Assembly: GCA_020310875.1 (NCBI GenBank)
Contig: CM035423.1
Location: 121,880,722-121,944,721 of the forward strand
Direction: 5' to 3'
Source of the DNA: Ceratopteris richardii
Taxonomy: Eukaryota > Streptophyta > Polypodiopsida > Polypodiales > Pteridaceae
DNA: 64,000 nucleotides
Shown: positions 12,632 to 22,729 of the stretch, piece by piece
Layout: each line of letters begins with the position of its first letter
Position numbering within the stretch: the first letter of the stretch is position 1
The notes under the pieces: model-generated
Database searches by the model: none
The model's input: the letters and a program-made list of their open reading frames with translations, nothing else
Told to the model about the DNA's origin: nothing
Made by a program: the position numbers and the translations under genes

Positions 12632-14056
12632 ATGCTCCAAACAGGATACAAGATCATCGCCAAAGTCATTGCCAATAGAATCTCTTGCCACTTGAGAGCG
12701 TGGCTAAGTGAGGACCAAAAAGGTTTCATCAAAGGAAGGTCTATTTTGGAAACCCTTATAGATATTTGGGAAGGTCTTGAATTTGCAAATGAGTCTAAAC
12801 AAGATGTGGTCTTCCTCAAGATCAACTTTGATAAAGCCTACGACAGGCTGGAATGGGACTATATTCTGCAGTCGCTCCAAGATCTTGGATGTAGTCAGAA
12901 ATTCACCAAGATGATTGCGACACTTCTCGGAAACGCATCGACCCAAATTAACATTAACGGCAAACTCTCGAAGGTGATCAAACTTAGAAGATCTATCAGA
13001 CAAGGGTGCCCTTTGGCTCCCCTTATCTTTGTCATCACCACGGAGGGGCTTAGCAGGCTTGTGGCACACCAAGTGGAAGCTGGCAATATCAAAGGCCTCC
13101 GCTTGCCTCACGACCAGAGTCAGATCACCATGAGACTTTTTGCCGATGATATGAACGCGTTTGTTCACAATGATAGTACCAGCCTGGAGACGTTTTGGAG
13201 GTGTCTTGCTACTTTTTGTGAAGCCTCTGGATCCATAATCAACCACTCTAAGACCGCCTTTAGAGCTATTGTGGGGTCTCAGCCCAGCCTTCTCATTGAT
13301 CATGGCTGTCAAATCATTCCGCGGGGCCAAATTTTTCGGCTTCTTGGGATCCCCTTGGGGTTTGGCATCTCTATGGAACATCGGTGGAACTGGGTGCTGG
13401 CCAAACTCGAAAACAAGCTTAACTATTGGAGAGGTATGCAAATCAATCTTGCTGGTCGTGCTATGGTTATCAACACGTTCCTCCTTTCTTCTACCATTTA
13501 CTTCCTTTCTTGCTGGAGACCAAAAGAGCAAGATCTGTCCAAACTCGATAATATTTGTAGAAACTTCCTTTGGACGGGCGATCACAATAGAAGGGGGGTG
13601 CCTAAAATCAAATGGTCCAACTGCACTAGCCATAGAGATAGTGGGGGTCTTGGTATCCTGGACATTGGGTGCATGGCTAACAAACTGGCAGCCAAATGGA
13701 TGATTAAGGCTTGGAGCAATGGGGAGGCCTCATGGGCCAAGCTGATCTTCAGAAACAAGAACGAGTTGGCGCTCTTGGGTTTCCCAAATTGGAAGAATCT
13801 CGACATCTTGACCTTGCTGTTTTCCCCGATCCCCGTCTTCCCGAAAGGCTCTAATCTCGTGTGCTCCCTATGGAAGAGTTGGAATAAAGTCAAAAGCTAC
13901 ACAAGAATTAGTGAAGACTGGAAGTGGGCTGCTTGTATCAGACAAAACGACTCTATCTGGTTTCCGATCCATGGCATCCGGAGTGTGGAATCTTGGAACA
14001 TTCAAAATGCCAAGAAGTTATGGAACAAAGGCTTCAAAAAATGGAAACATCTCTAG
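12632..14056 (+). CDS. LINE reverse transcriptase (ORF2 fragment, 474 codons)
   Basis: An open frame coding much of a LINE ORF2 protein, which copies element RNA at a nicked target. RT blocks in order: ENWRPITMLQTGYKIIAKV (beginning just before the first Met), SEDQKGFIKGRSI, the motif with FDKAYDRLEWD (about residue 70), SIRQGCPLAPLIFV, and the catalytic RLFADDMNAF (about residue 170). SIINHSKTAF and the thumb follow. The Met at 12632 is only the first Met after truncation, not a natural start. Two stops follow at 14057 and shortly after. The same frame then runs to 14530 through a zinc-binding region (GIPPWCKRCHRS...HIFFTCPN, zf-RVT type), after which it is disrupted. A 309-codon antisense frame is only its shadow. 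Without an endonuclease it is not autonomous. Confidence 0.9.
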   Translation: MLQTGYKIIAKVIANRISCHLRAWLSEDQKGFIKGRSILETLIDIWEGLEFANESKQDVVFLKINFDKAYDRLEWDYILQSLQDLGCSQKFTKMIATLLGNASTQININGKLSKVIKLRRSIRQGCPLAPLIFVITTEGLSRLVAHQVEAGNIKGLRLPHDQSQITMRLFADDMNAFVHNDSTSLETFWRCLATFCEASGSIINHSKTAFRAIVGSQPSLLIDHGCQIIPRGQIFRLLGIPLGFGISMEHRWNWVLAKLENKLNYWRGMQINLAGRAMVINTFLLSSTIYFLSCWRPKEQDLSKLDNICRNFLWTGDHNRRGVPKIKWSNCTSHRDSGGLGILDIGCMANKLAAKWMIKAWSNGEASWAKLIFRNKNELALLGFPNWKNLDILTLLFSPIPVFPKGSNLVCSLWKSWNKVKSYTRISEDWKWAACIRQNDSIWFPIHGIRSVESWNIQNAKKLWNKGFKKWKHL

Positions 14057-14880
14057 AAACAAGACACCAACCGCTAGATCAACTTCGAGGATATTGACCC
14101 TAGCATCAACATTTCGTACGAGGAATGGAACACTTTGCAAAGCAGATGTCTCGCCTGGGATCGTCACAAAACTCGCCTTCTCATGGGACACGACACAACG
14201 AGCTCGCTTGGTCTCAAATGGCACAATGGGAATAGCCTATCAAAAATCTCGAACATCAAAGAAACGATTGATTATCAGGTTAACCTCAACAAGAAGTGGT
14301 GCCTGTCATGGACGCGGCTTCGGTGGGACATGAAGTTCATGGCTATGTGGCACCCCCTCATAGAAATCAAAAAGTCTGTCCTCTTATGGCAAATTCTTCA
14401 TCATGGAATCTGGACCAACCTTAAAGCTAGAAAACTTTGTGGGATCCCTCCCTGGTGCAAACGCTGCCACCGGTCCATCGAAGATGTTCCACACATCTTC
14501 TTTACCTGCCCAAACTCCAAGAGACTCTGACAGACGGTTGGAAAGAAAATTAGACTTCAGAGACATCTCAGTTGGCAGCAGGCCCTGCTGGGTGAAGCGA
14601 TCGGCGCTCCGCGACTCTCTGGAATGCCATCAGAGGGGAGATTTTTTGGAAAATCTGGCGAGAAAGATGTGCTCTCAACTTCGGAGACTCCCCCAAGGAG
14701 TGGTCAATCAAGAAATCATTGGTCCTCCTTGGCAAAAGGATTGTTAACTGTAAGAAATCCCCCCCCTTCAGGCACCATCAAGTTCTCCTTTTGATCAATA
14801 ACAAGCTTAAACCCAAGTGGGCCCCTCATGAGGGTGATGAGAGGGTGATTAACCTTCTTTTTAATGCCATCTAAGCTCTG
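14057..14880 (+). pseudogene. LINE ORF2 C-terminal zinc region (L2), interrupted
   Basis: Continuation of the ORF2 reading frame after two stops. INFEDIDP and WHPLIEIKKSVLLWQILHHG lead into a Cys/His cluster (CGIPPWCKRCHR, then EDVPHIFFTCPNS) that matches the zinc-binding region usual at the C terminus of plant LINE reverse transcriptases. After about 14530 the frame shifts and degrades towards the 3' UTR. Confidence 0.8.
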
Positions 14881-15017
14881 TAAAAGCTTCCCCTGCTTTG
14901 TGGGATTTGGGGGGTCCCGTGGGCACTAGTCCCCTTCTCTTGTACTTTTCTCTCTTTATTTAATTCAAGTTCGAGAGAGTAGGCTAATGCCAAACTTCCT
15001 TTATATAAAAGAAAAAG

Positions 15018-15033
15018 AACTCTTTTCTTCAAT
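15018..15033 (+). repeat. Target-site duplication, right copy (L2)
   Basis: An identical copy of the 16 bp at 12520-12535, placed directly after the A-rich tail of L2. Confidence 0.9.
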
Positions 15034-15233
15034 GCTAGCTTTTCAAATGAACTACTCATGCTACCGCAATCCGCCACACTTCACTGTCACAATCAGTCGC
15101 CAAAGATCATAATTCAAAATGCGATTGCACTAGTAAAGACCACAAATGAGAGAGGGCAACAGCTTATCGTGAAAAGGCCTTGGGTTCTGTCGCGACAAGG
15201 TGAAAGAGGAATGCAATCTCCAAAAGTTCTTAG
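15034..15233. other. Unassigned spacer between L2 and L3
   Basis: No coding sense is seen. By position it continues the DNA interrupted by L2 at 12519, so it is either the upstream part of L1 or older host DNA. Confidence 0.4.
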
Positions 15234-15699
15234 TTTATTTATTTTTTTTTATAGAAAAAGTAGGAAAATTATTGAGGATATACAAACTGTGCTTTGGGCA
15301 GGAGTCACCACTGCCAAAGAAACACTTACAAGTCCAAAGACATGGAAATCCTTTTACATGAATATTGAGTAGAAATAAGTTCCCTCCACTTGGAGGGCCT
15401 ATTCTCAGCCATGATCTTAAATACATCAAAACTATGAATAGGGGCATAGGTAATATTTCTAATACAAGCCAAAGAGGCCTTTTTCAGCTTTTTAGGAAGG
15501 GAAATGAGGAAGTTCCTCTTTCCTTTACCAAAGGTGGCTTAATTTTTGCTAATCCAAATGTTCCAGAGAATGTGATCCCTCCAGATGTTCCAAAGCAAGA
15601 TGTCCAAATTTCTACTGCAACCAAGAATCACCTCCATTTTGCTCAGCTGGGGAAGACCATTAGCCTACAAATACTTTTCCATAGGAATCCATAATTTTT

Positions 15700-18600
15700 T
15701 GGCATGTTGACACTCAAAAAAAGGTGAGAAACATCCTCCACAAAGCCATAGAATGTACATATCCCACCATTAGTGATAACTTTCCTGACTTTGTGGCCAA
15801 TCCACAGACCATGGTACAACATTAACCACTGTAGGAAAGAGTGCTTGCTATATTATGGAAAAGCCCACAAAGCTTTAAATCTGTAAGACCATTGATGAGG
15901 AGACCAATTGACTTGCCATCTTGAGTTAAGTTTAACAAGAATTTGTTCAACAGTTCCTTTGTGCTTTTTGAATTGCCTGAAGATGAGAGCAGCAATATCT
16001 AGCACGGACAATTTGTTCCTGTGCCAGCTATCAAGATTTTCCACCAACAAATCTCTTTGATGGTTTAGCACCTGCACACAAGACATAGACAAGTTAGTAG
16101 ATATGTAAAGATGGTGGACATTCCTTACCCTGCCATTACACATAAAGTCACTCCAGGTAGTAACACTAGTGTTGTGGCACTTGTGCTCTTTGATAGCAAT
16201 TCTTTTATTGTTGCAGAAGGCTAACCACCTTAGCCAAGGAGATTCCTGCATAAAGAATTCATAAGAATACATCAGATCCTGAGAAGGGGTGAAGGATTAT
16301 TTAGCTTTGAACCACACCTGCCACATTCTACACACTAGGGGGCTGCCATAAGGGGTGACAGAGTGAGGAGATAGTACAATGTCCCAAAGATTGATGTTCT
16401 TCCAAGCTCTGTAATCAGTCAAACAGAACCTAGAAACATTTCTTTTTAGGAGACAAGACCACACATCATTACAATAAAGACATCTCAAGATCCATTTAGC
16501 ACCCAAGTTATCAACCATCTTTTTAGGATTTATTATTCCCAAACCTCCCTGATACTTAGGTAAACATCTTATTTTCCAAGCAACTTTGGGGACTTTCTTT
16601 TGTTCAGATTTACTTCCCCACAAAAAGTCCCAAGCCAAAGAAATAACCTGATCAATTTGCTTATTGGAAGGAGGCTAACAAGCCAAGAAATAAACAAGTT
16701 TATCGAGGATGTAGTGGTTAAGAACAAAAGTTCTATGGGGGAGGGAACTGTTAGCATCATACTAGAAGAGCAAATGCTTTTTAAACTTTTCAACCACCTA
16801 CTCCCACCTTTGGGCAAAGGTAACCTGGAATCCCATTGGAATCCCCCGCAATCTGAAAATCTCCCCATCCTTAATGATGTTGCAGCCAAGTCTATCTACA
16901 CAATCAGACAAAAAATCATTAGATGCTTTGAAACTAGTTTTAATATGATTAACTTTGGATCCACTAGCAAGGCAGAAAGTCTCCAAGCATTCCAAAAATT
17001 TACTCACCAAACGATCATCAACATTCAAAACAACATTAGTGTCATCAGCAAACATTTGCAACCCAAGAGGGGAAGGGGAATTATGAGCGTTTATACCTCT
17101 TATCAATCCACAGTTCATAGCATCTTTCACAAGCCAACCCAAAGCAGCATTAGAAATGGAAAATAAAAGAGGGGCAAGAGGGCAACCCTGTCTAATGGAT
17201 CTATTGAGTCTAAAGGGGTAAGAAATGTGACCATTGATGGCAACTCTAAAGCAGGCATTCCTAAAAGAGTACTAACACTTTTAATTAATCTTTTTCCAGA
17301 CCCCATATCATGCAAAGATTGGAGAATAAAATTCCACTCAATCCTGTCATAAGCCTTGTCAAAATCAATTTTGAAGAAATAGTAATTTTGGCCAATTTCC
17401 TTAGAATTTTCCATACCTTCCCAAAGAGAAATAATGGCATCAAGAATGTACCTACCTTTAATGAAGTCCTTTTGCTCAGGGAGAATGAAGAATTTCATCA
17501 AGGGACTAAGTCTTCTAGATATAGTGGAAGCTATTATCTTGTAAATGGTGTTAAGACAAGTAATGGGTCTCCAGATGTTTAGGTCATCTTTGTTCCCCCT
17601 TTTGTGTATAAGCCTAATAACTCCAGTGTTGATGTGGCAAGGGAGAAATCCTTTGCTAGAAGCCTCTTCCCACACCAAGAGAATATAAGGAGTGAGAAAA
17701 TCACATAATATCATGAAAAACTCATTGGGAAGACCATCCAAACCTGGAGACTTACAAGGTTTCAATTTATAGATGGTTTCTTTGATCTCATCAGCAGTGA
17801 GGGGCAAGTCGAGAATGGGAACTAGGCTTTCAGGAATCATTTTCTTCCTTTTCAAAGCAATAGTAGCTCTCGCCCTCTAAATATCCTCCCCTCACTTGGG
17901 AGAACCAGAGAAAACATCCATAAAGAAGATTTTAGCCTCCTGTAGAGTCTCCTCAATATTTATAGTGTGAACACCTTCTTTTTTTCAACTTAGGGATGAA
18001 ATCCCTAACTTTGTTTTTTTTCAATAGAGAGAACATATGCTTATTGTTTCTGTCCATTTTCCCACTCTACAACTCTTTTGATGAGGCAAGAGAATAACTA
18101 GATTCAAGATATCTTTCCTTGCTCAATCTCAAGTGTAAATTGTGGTACTCTTGAGAATTAACATCAAGAGCTTTCAACTTATCAACAATATTATTTCTTC
18201 TTTTGGCTCTAACCTCCCTAGCTTGTTTCTTAAAATGAGTGAACAAAAGTTGGATGTCTTTCACCACTTTTCCCCAAGCCAAATAAGGAGAACTAGCATT
18301 ATTAAAATGATGGGAGAAAATTCTTTTAGTTTCGGTCAAAATACAAGGGAGCTTAAGAAGGTTAGCATCAAGATGAGGTCATCCAGACCTGAAGAAAGGA
18401 CTACCCATCTTAAAAGTGACACTTAAGAGCTTACAGTCAGAAACAAAAAGGGAACTATCCGTTTGAACACTCACATCCCAACTCTTTTGCAAAATAGTAT
18501 TATTGGCATAGCATCTGTCGAATCTAGCACCAATATAAGCATTACCAACTTGTTTATTGGACCAAGTGAAACCAAAATTTTGAGATATGTTAGTAAAATC

Positions 18601-19133
18601 ATGCAAGTTATGCAACTCATTCCAGGCATGTTTTTCAAAACCATTAATGGTATTACCCTTACACTTCCACCAATCCTTAATACAGGTGACCATATTAAAA
18701 TTTCCCACCAAAATGGAAGGCCCTTATAATTGTTTGAGCTCTTCCCAACAAGTTTTTCTACCCAAACTGTTGTTAGAAGCATAAACAGAGATGATAGAGA
18801 GGTTATAGGGGTTACCCAAACTAATAGAGCACCATCGGTTGGAGTTACCTGAGGTGTTAGCAGCCAAAGTATGAACCAGGGCCTTAGAAATCCCAATGAA
18901 AACTCCACCTTTACCATCCTGATGATTAGTGAAAAACCACTTGAAATAAGTAGATAACAGATTGAGATTAAATTTGAGAGAATCACCACCATTTTAACCT
19001 CCTGTAAGCAAAGAACATCAAGGAGCTTGTGCAAGGATTGAATCCACCTTCTAATCATTTTAGGTCTCACAAGGTTTGTAAGACCCTTCACATTTATGGA
19101 AAGAATAAAGAGTTCAAACATGACAAACAACAC
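15700..19133 (-). pseudogene. LINE ORF2 remnant: endonuclease, RT, zinc region (L3)
   Basis: All expected ORF2 parts are visible in order. The endonuclease starts at 19121 (MFELFILSINVKGLTN), with LDVLCLQEVK about 40 residues on. Near 18710 there is a VGNFNMV block where active endonucleases usually have GDFN. The RT starts near 17800 (LKPCKSPGLDGLPNEFFMI), with FDKAYDRIEWNF near 17340 and the catalytic LQMFADDTN near 17060. A C-terminal zinc-like region lies at about 15830-15700 (GICTFYGFVEDVSHLF). It reads in at least five successive frames, so it is inactive. Confidence 0.88.
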
Positions 19134-19248
19134 GAGAAGTTATTTCCTACTACTTTTTTGTAGGCTTAATTGCTGAGATGGATGATCTCACAACTTCTTT
19201 CCTTTTAGGTTTATTTGAGACTGCCAATTGTCTTGGCACTTCATCATC

Positions 19249-20559
19249 CTATGACATAGGCACAATTTCATCATTCACAAGATCATTGTCCATGTTATCT
19301 AGTTTATCCTGATCCATGGCATCTAGTTCCTGGGAGAACACTTCAACGGACAATTTAGTTGCAGAGCAGGACGAGGAATCAGGGTTAAAACTAGAGATTA
19401 CCCTTCCCTTGAGTTCATTGTGTAAAGGAGCATTGACCACTTTATTTTTTTTCCTACCAGGGACCATCCTAAATCCTTCTTAGTTTGATGAACCTTGGAA
19501 CCATCTACAACAGCCTTGCTAGGACCTACCATCATTGCATTAGGATCCATGTTTTCTTTAGGGTATAGGGATTCAAAGTTGTCACGCCGAATGGGGCAAT
19601 CTTTAAAAGGGTTGTGCACTTCTTCTAGTAAAACATCAAACATGTTATCAGACTTGAACCCTTTCTTCTTGCCTTTATTAATTGTTTTTTTAACATGAGG
19701 GGTGGGGGAGGTACTCTTTATTGCACTATGTTCCCTCCCGAGTCTTTTGGTCCTAAAGCAAGGGACAATCCTTGATGATATGGCCTTGCTTATAGCAGTT
19801 ATAGCAAGCATTCGGAATATTTATGTATAAAACCTTTTGGGTGTGTAATTTTTTACCGCTAGAATCTTTGATAACAATGTGGGGTTTGATCTCTTTAGCT
19901 ATGTCTACTTCTATTAAGACTTGAGGGTCCCACTTTGGGTTAATATTATTGTTCTTGGCATTTTGACCAAGGACTTTACCAACCATCTTTCCTAAACTCT
20001 CAACCCATGGGTAGTAGTCAATGGGTAACTTAGGGAACTCCACCCAAACAGGAATCCTGGTGGGTTTAGGCCCTTTAGGGTTAGACCCAATATACCATTT
20101 AAAAAAGGCACAAGGATATTTTGAATTAACCACTGACCTTCACTTATTACATGTAGAGCACTGTTAGCATCTTCAAAAAAAAAAAGGAAATAATTATTAG
20201 GGCAATACTGGATGTGTTTGACCACAAGTCCTCTTGATTCCCAATGAGATTTTATCGAGGCTTTCAAAATCTCTTGCGCCAGCCTAGGACCATGACAAAG
20301 ACCGATAACCACTCTGTCACTAAGATGCTCGTGCCAGTTATCTAATGAGGACCTATATCATATCCCCATCTTCATCACTCAAGATATTATCAAGAACAAG
20401 CTCATGGGGGTTTTCAGAGATCTTACTTTTCCCTTTACTTGGTGACAGAGATGAACACATATTACCTGTGAAATGATGAATGCCACAGAAGGCACCATCA
20501 TGGTTGTCCTTTGTTCTAGTCAAGTCAGCATAAGACTTCATTGGAGAAGGGCCTGCCAA
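19249..20559 (-). pseudogene. LINE ORF1 remnant with DUF4283-like region and CCHC knuckle (L3)
   Basis: The N terminus MAGPSPMKSYADLTRTK at 20559 is the likely start. A DUF4283-like region follows (about 20312-19900; GLVVKHIQYCPNNYFLFF, PVWVEFPKLPIDYYP). A zinc knuckle, CYNCYKQGHIIKDC (C-x2-C-x4-H-x4-C), lies near 19800, then a polar C-terminal tail to about 19249. In intact elements this is the RNA-binding chaperone that accompanies ORF2. It lies about 130 bp upstream of ORF2 on the same strand. Several frameshifts break it. Confidence 0.85.
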
Positions 20560-20809
20560 TCTTTTTTGCTGCGGAACAGAGGGAACCCTGCCAGCATTCA
20601 GTTCGTGTTGTGCATTTTGACACGTGACATCCGACCCATTCTAGGGGGCAAGAGTGAGACCATTGGGGAACATGGGAGTTCCTAGAAGGCATTGGATTAC
20701 ACCCGAGATTGACGCCTTGTTCCTCCCCAAGAACAGACAGCCCATTCCTCAGGACTTTGAATAGAGCCATAGAGACGAGGAAGAAGAAGCGTGCACGAAC
20801 ACAATGACC

Positions 20810-20831
20810 CCTCCCCCATGAGAGGGGGAGG
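20810..20831. other. Perfect GC stem-loop (8-bp stem, 6-nt loop)
   Basis: CCTCCCCC, then ATGAGA, then GGGGGAGG. It sits in the GC-richer segment upstream of the L3 ORF1. It may be a 5'-leader hairpin of L3 or chance. Confidence 0.5.
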
Positions 20832-21079
20832 AGAAGGGAGTCGGGAGGCTGCCAACCAAACCCTAGCACAGGCGGGGACGTAGTGCTCAACCTTGCTTCT
20901 CTCTTCAGTTTATTTTTTATTGCAAAAAAGAGCACCACGTAGGATCGCAATGGGTCCGTGTGTCTAATCATCATGATGCTTGAAGCTAAATCCCCATCGT
21001 GTTGCTTAATCACCATTGTGATGTCAAAGAGCCAGAACCCGTGTGGTGTTGCAGAAGAGAAACATCGTCGTAGGTAACG

Positions 21080-21096
21080 ATCATGCAAAATCTTTT
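21080..21096 (+). repeat. Imperfect target-site duplication, left copy (L4)
   Basis: ATCATGCAAAATCTTTT; compare ATCGTGCTGAATCTTTT at 21978-21994 (14 of 17 identical). The pair brackets both halves of L4. Confidence 0.6.
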
Positions 21097-21980
21097 TTTT
21101 TTTAATATAAAGGAAGTTCAACCTTAACGTACTCTCTCGGACTTGTATTAAATAAAAGGAAAAGAAAAGTACAAGTGAAGGGGGCTAGTGCTCACGGGAA
21201 CCCCCAAGTCCCAAAAAGCAGGGGTAGATTTTATATGGCATTACAAAGAGGGTTAATCACCCTCTCGTCACCCTCCTGCGGGGCCCACTTGGGTTTTAGC
21301 TTGTTGTTGATCAGAAGGAGCACTTGATGATGCCTAAAAGAGGGGGATTTCTTATAGTTGGCGATTCTTTTGCCAAGGAGGAATAACAATTTCTCAATCG
21401 AGCACTCTTTGGGGGAGGCGCCAAAGTTATAAGCACATCTTTCTTGCCATATCTTCCATAGAACTCCCCTCTGATCGCATTTCAGAGAGTTGTCGAGCAC
21501 CCAATCGCTTTTTTGGGCAGATCTTGTTTCCAATTCATATACTTCTAAAGTCTAATTTTCTTTCCAACAATCTGCCAAAGCCTGTTGGAGTTGGGAAAAG
21601 TAAAGAAGATGTGAACATCTTCAATGGACTGTCAACAATGCTTGCACCAGGGAGATGCCCCACAAATTTTGCTAGCCTTTAGGTTGGTCCAGATTCCCCG
21701 ATGAAGAATTTGCCATAAGAGTATAGACTTTTTGATTTCTATGAGAGGGTGCTAGATAGCCATGAGGCTATGGAATAAGTGCTTCAAAAAATGGAAACAT
21801 CTCTGGAAACAAGACACCAGCCAATGGATCAACTTCGAAGATATTGACCCTCGCATCAGCATTACCTATGAAGAATGGAATATTTTACGAAGGAGACATC
21901 TTCTCATGGGGCATGTCTCGCCATGCCCCCTTGATCTCAGATGGCACAATGGTAATTGCCTAACAAAAAGCCCAAATATC
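21093..21980 (-). mobile_element. LINE L4, 5'-inverted (twin-primed) copy of the L2 family
   Basis: Two pieces of the L2-type 3' end lie head to head. 21093-21766 is in minus orientation and matches L2 from about 14338 to its 3' end. 21767-21980 is in plus orientation and matches L2 about 14015-14250. Read along the minus strand, this is an inverted upstream segment followed by a forward 3' segment, with about 90 bp lost at the junction. That is the structure made by twin priming during target-primed reverse transcription. A T run on the plus strand (21092-21102) is the poly(A) tail. Similar 17-bp sequences flank the whole, supporting one insertion event. Confidence 0.85.
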
Positions 21981-21994
21981 GTGCTGAATCTTTT

Positions 21995-22719
21995 ATGTAC
22001 GTACTGATCGTGTGAATAAATGCAAATGGTTTTGTATGAGACACTCATTATCTATGATGTCATAATAGTTTGTTCTGCACAAATCTTTGATTCCATATGT
22101 GAATATTTGTGTGAAATGCACTCTCAAATGAATGTGCTTTTCGTATGAGCAAGAGTATCCTTATGACCGAGCATGATGTGCAAATGTGTTTTGCGAATGC
22201 AAAATGACTTGTTTTCATACTCTGTATGTGTCGTCATGCTAAATGAGTGTAAGTGTCTTGTTCATTATGTGTGCGAATATATGTGATTGGCTGAAAATCA
22301 ACTTATGCATAGGAATGTGTTGAGGAAACATTATGTAATGAGTGTTACGTATGCGAACATGCGACTAAGTATTATTTATGAAAGTGAAAAGTGAAATAAT
22401 GTAATGATATCTGTTAAATATGTATGTGTGTTATTTTGATATGTCCGTGAATACTTTCCAATTATGAATAATAATTATATGTTTGTTATGTAAAGAGTAT
22501 TACATATAAAGAAATATCTTTGTACATATGTATTAATTGTATATGTCGTGTGCATAAGAATGTGTAATGTTATATGAAATGGATATCAGAAAACGGTAAA
22601 ATATGAGACAACTGGAAAAAATTACTACGGAAAAATAATCCTAAAGGAAACACATATGAAGATTGGTGTGCTAAATATAAAAAGGGGCATTAATTCTATA
22701 AGAAGCACAGTTCTTTTGA
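21995..22719. other. Unassigned AT-rich DNA
   Basis: Contains many short GTGTGAATATATGTG-like words and no gene. It separates two LINE insertions and continues in character after L5 (23637-23920), so it is likely older host or repeat DNA split by L5. Confidence 0.45.
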
Positions 22720-22729
22720 AATTGGCAGA
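22720..22729 (+). repeat. Target-site duplication, left copy (L5)
   Basis: AATTGGCAGA, repeated at 23627-23636. Confidence 0.7.

Larger units (their letters stand above)
12536..15017 (+). mobile_element. LINE L2, 5'-truncated, bounded by 16-bp duplication
   Basis: A plus-strand non-LTR retrotransposon. It begins inside ORF2 at the start of the reverse transcriptase (IIKLIHKKGEK), so ORF1 and the endonuclease were lost by normal 5' truncation. It ends with a 3' UTR whose last segment (GTACTTTTCTCTC... then CTTCCTTTATATAAAAG) recurs in L4, L5 and, more diverged, L6. The short tail is A-rich (AAAAGAAAAAG). Identical 16-bp flanking duplications and a 474-codon open frame mark it as among the youngest LINE copies here. 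It sits in the upstream region of L1, in the opposite orientation. Confidence 0.92.
15234..21079 (-). mobile_element. LINE L3, near full length, second LINE family
   Basis: A minus-strand plant L1-type LINE with both ORFs: ORF1 at about 20559-19249, ORF2 at about 19133-15700, a 3' UTR, and an A-rich tail seen on the plus strand as T-rich TTTATTTATTTTTTTTT at 15234-15250. The 5' end is uncertain. A weak 9-bp pair (AGTTCTTAG at 15225, AGTTCCTAG at 20677) would put it at about 20676; otherwise the GC-richer leader up to 21079 belongs to it. Its protein is clearly different from the L1/L2 family. Multiple frameshifts are present in both ORFs. Confidence 0.85.

Noticed and set aside
12704-13633. 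309-codon minus-strand frame
   Set aside because: Antisense shadow of the LINE L2 reverse transcriptase, whose plus-strand motifs are unmistakable.
15225-20685. AGTTCTTAG / AGTTCCTAG as a firm target duplication for L3
   Set aside because: Nine bases with a mismatch is too weak in AT-rich DNA; used only as a hint for the 5' end.
20525-21121. 198-codon minus-strand frame upstream of L3 ORF1
   Set aside because: It overlaps the ORF1 start in another frame and includes the poly(A) end of L4; composition looks like leader DNA and no domain is seen.
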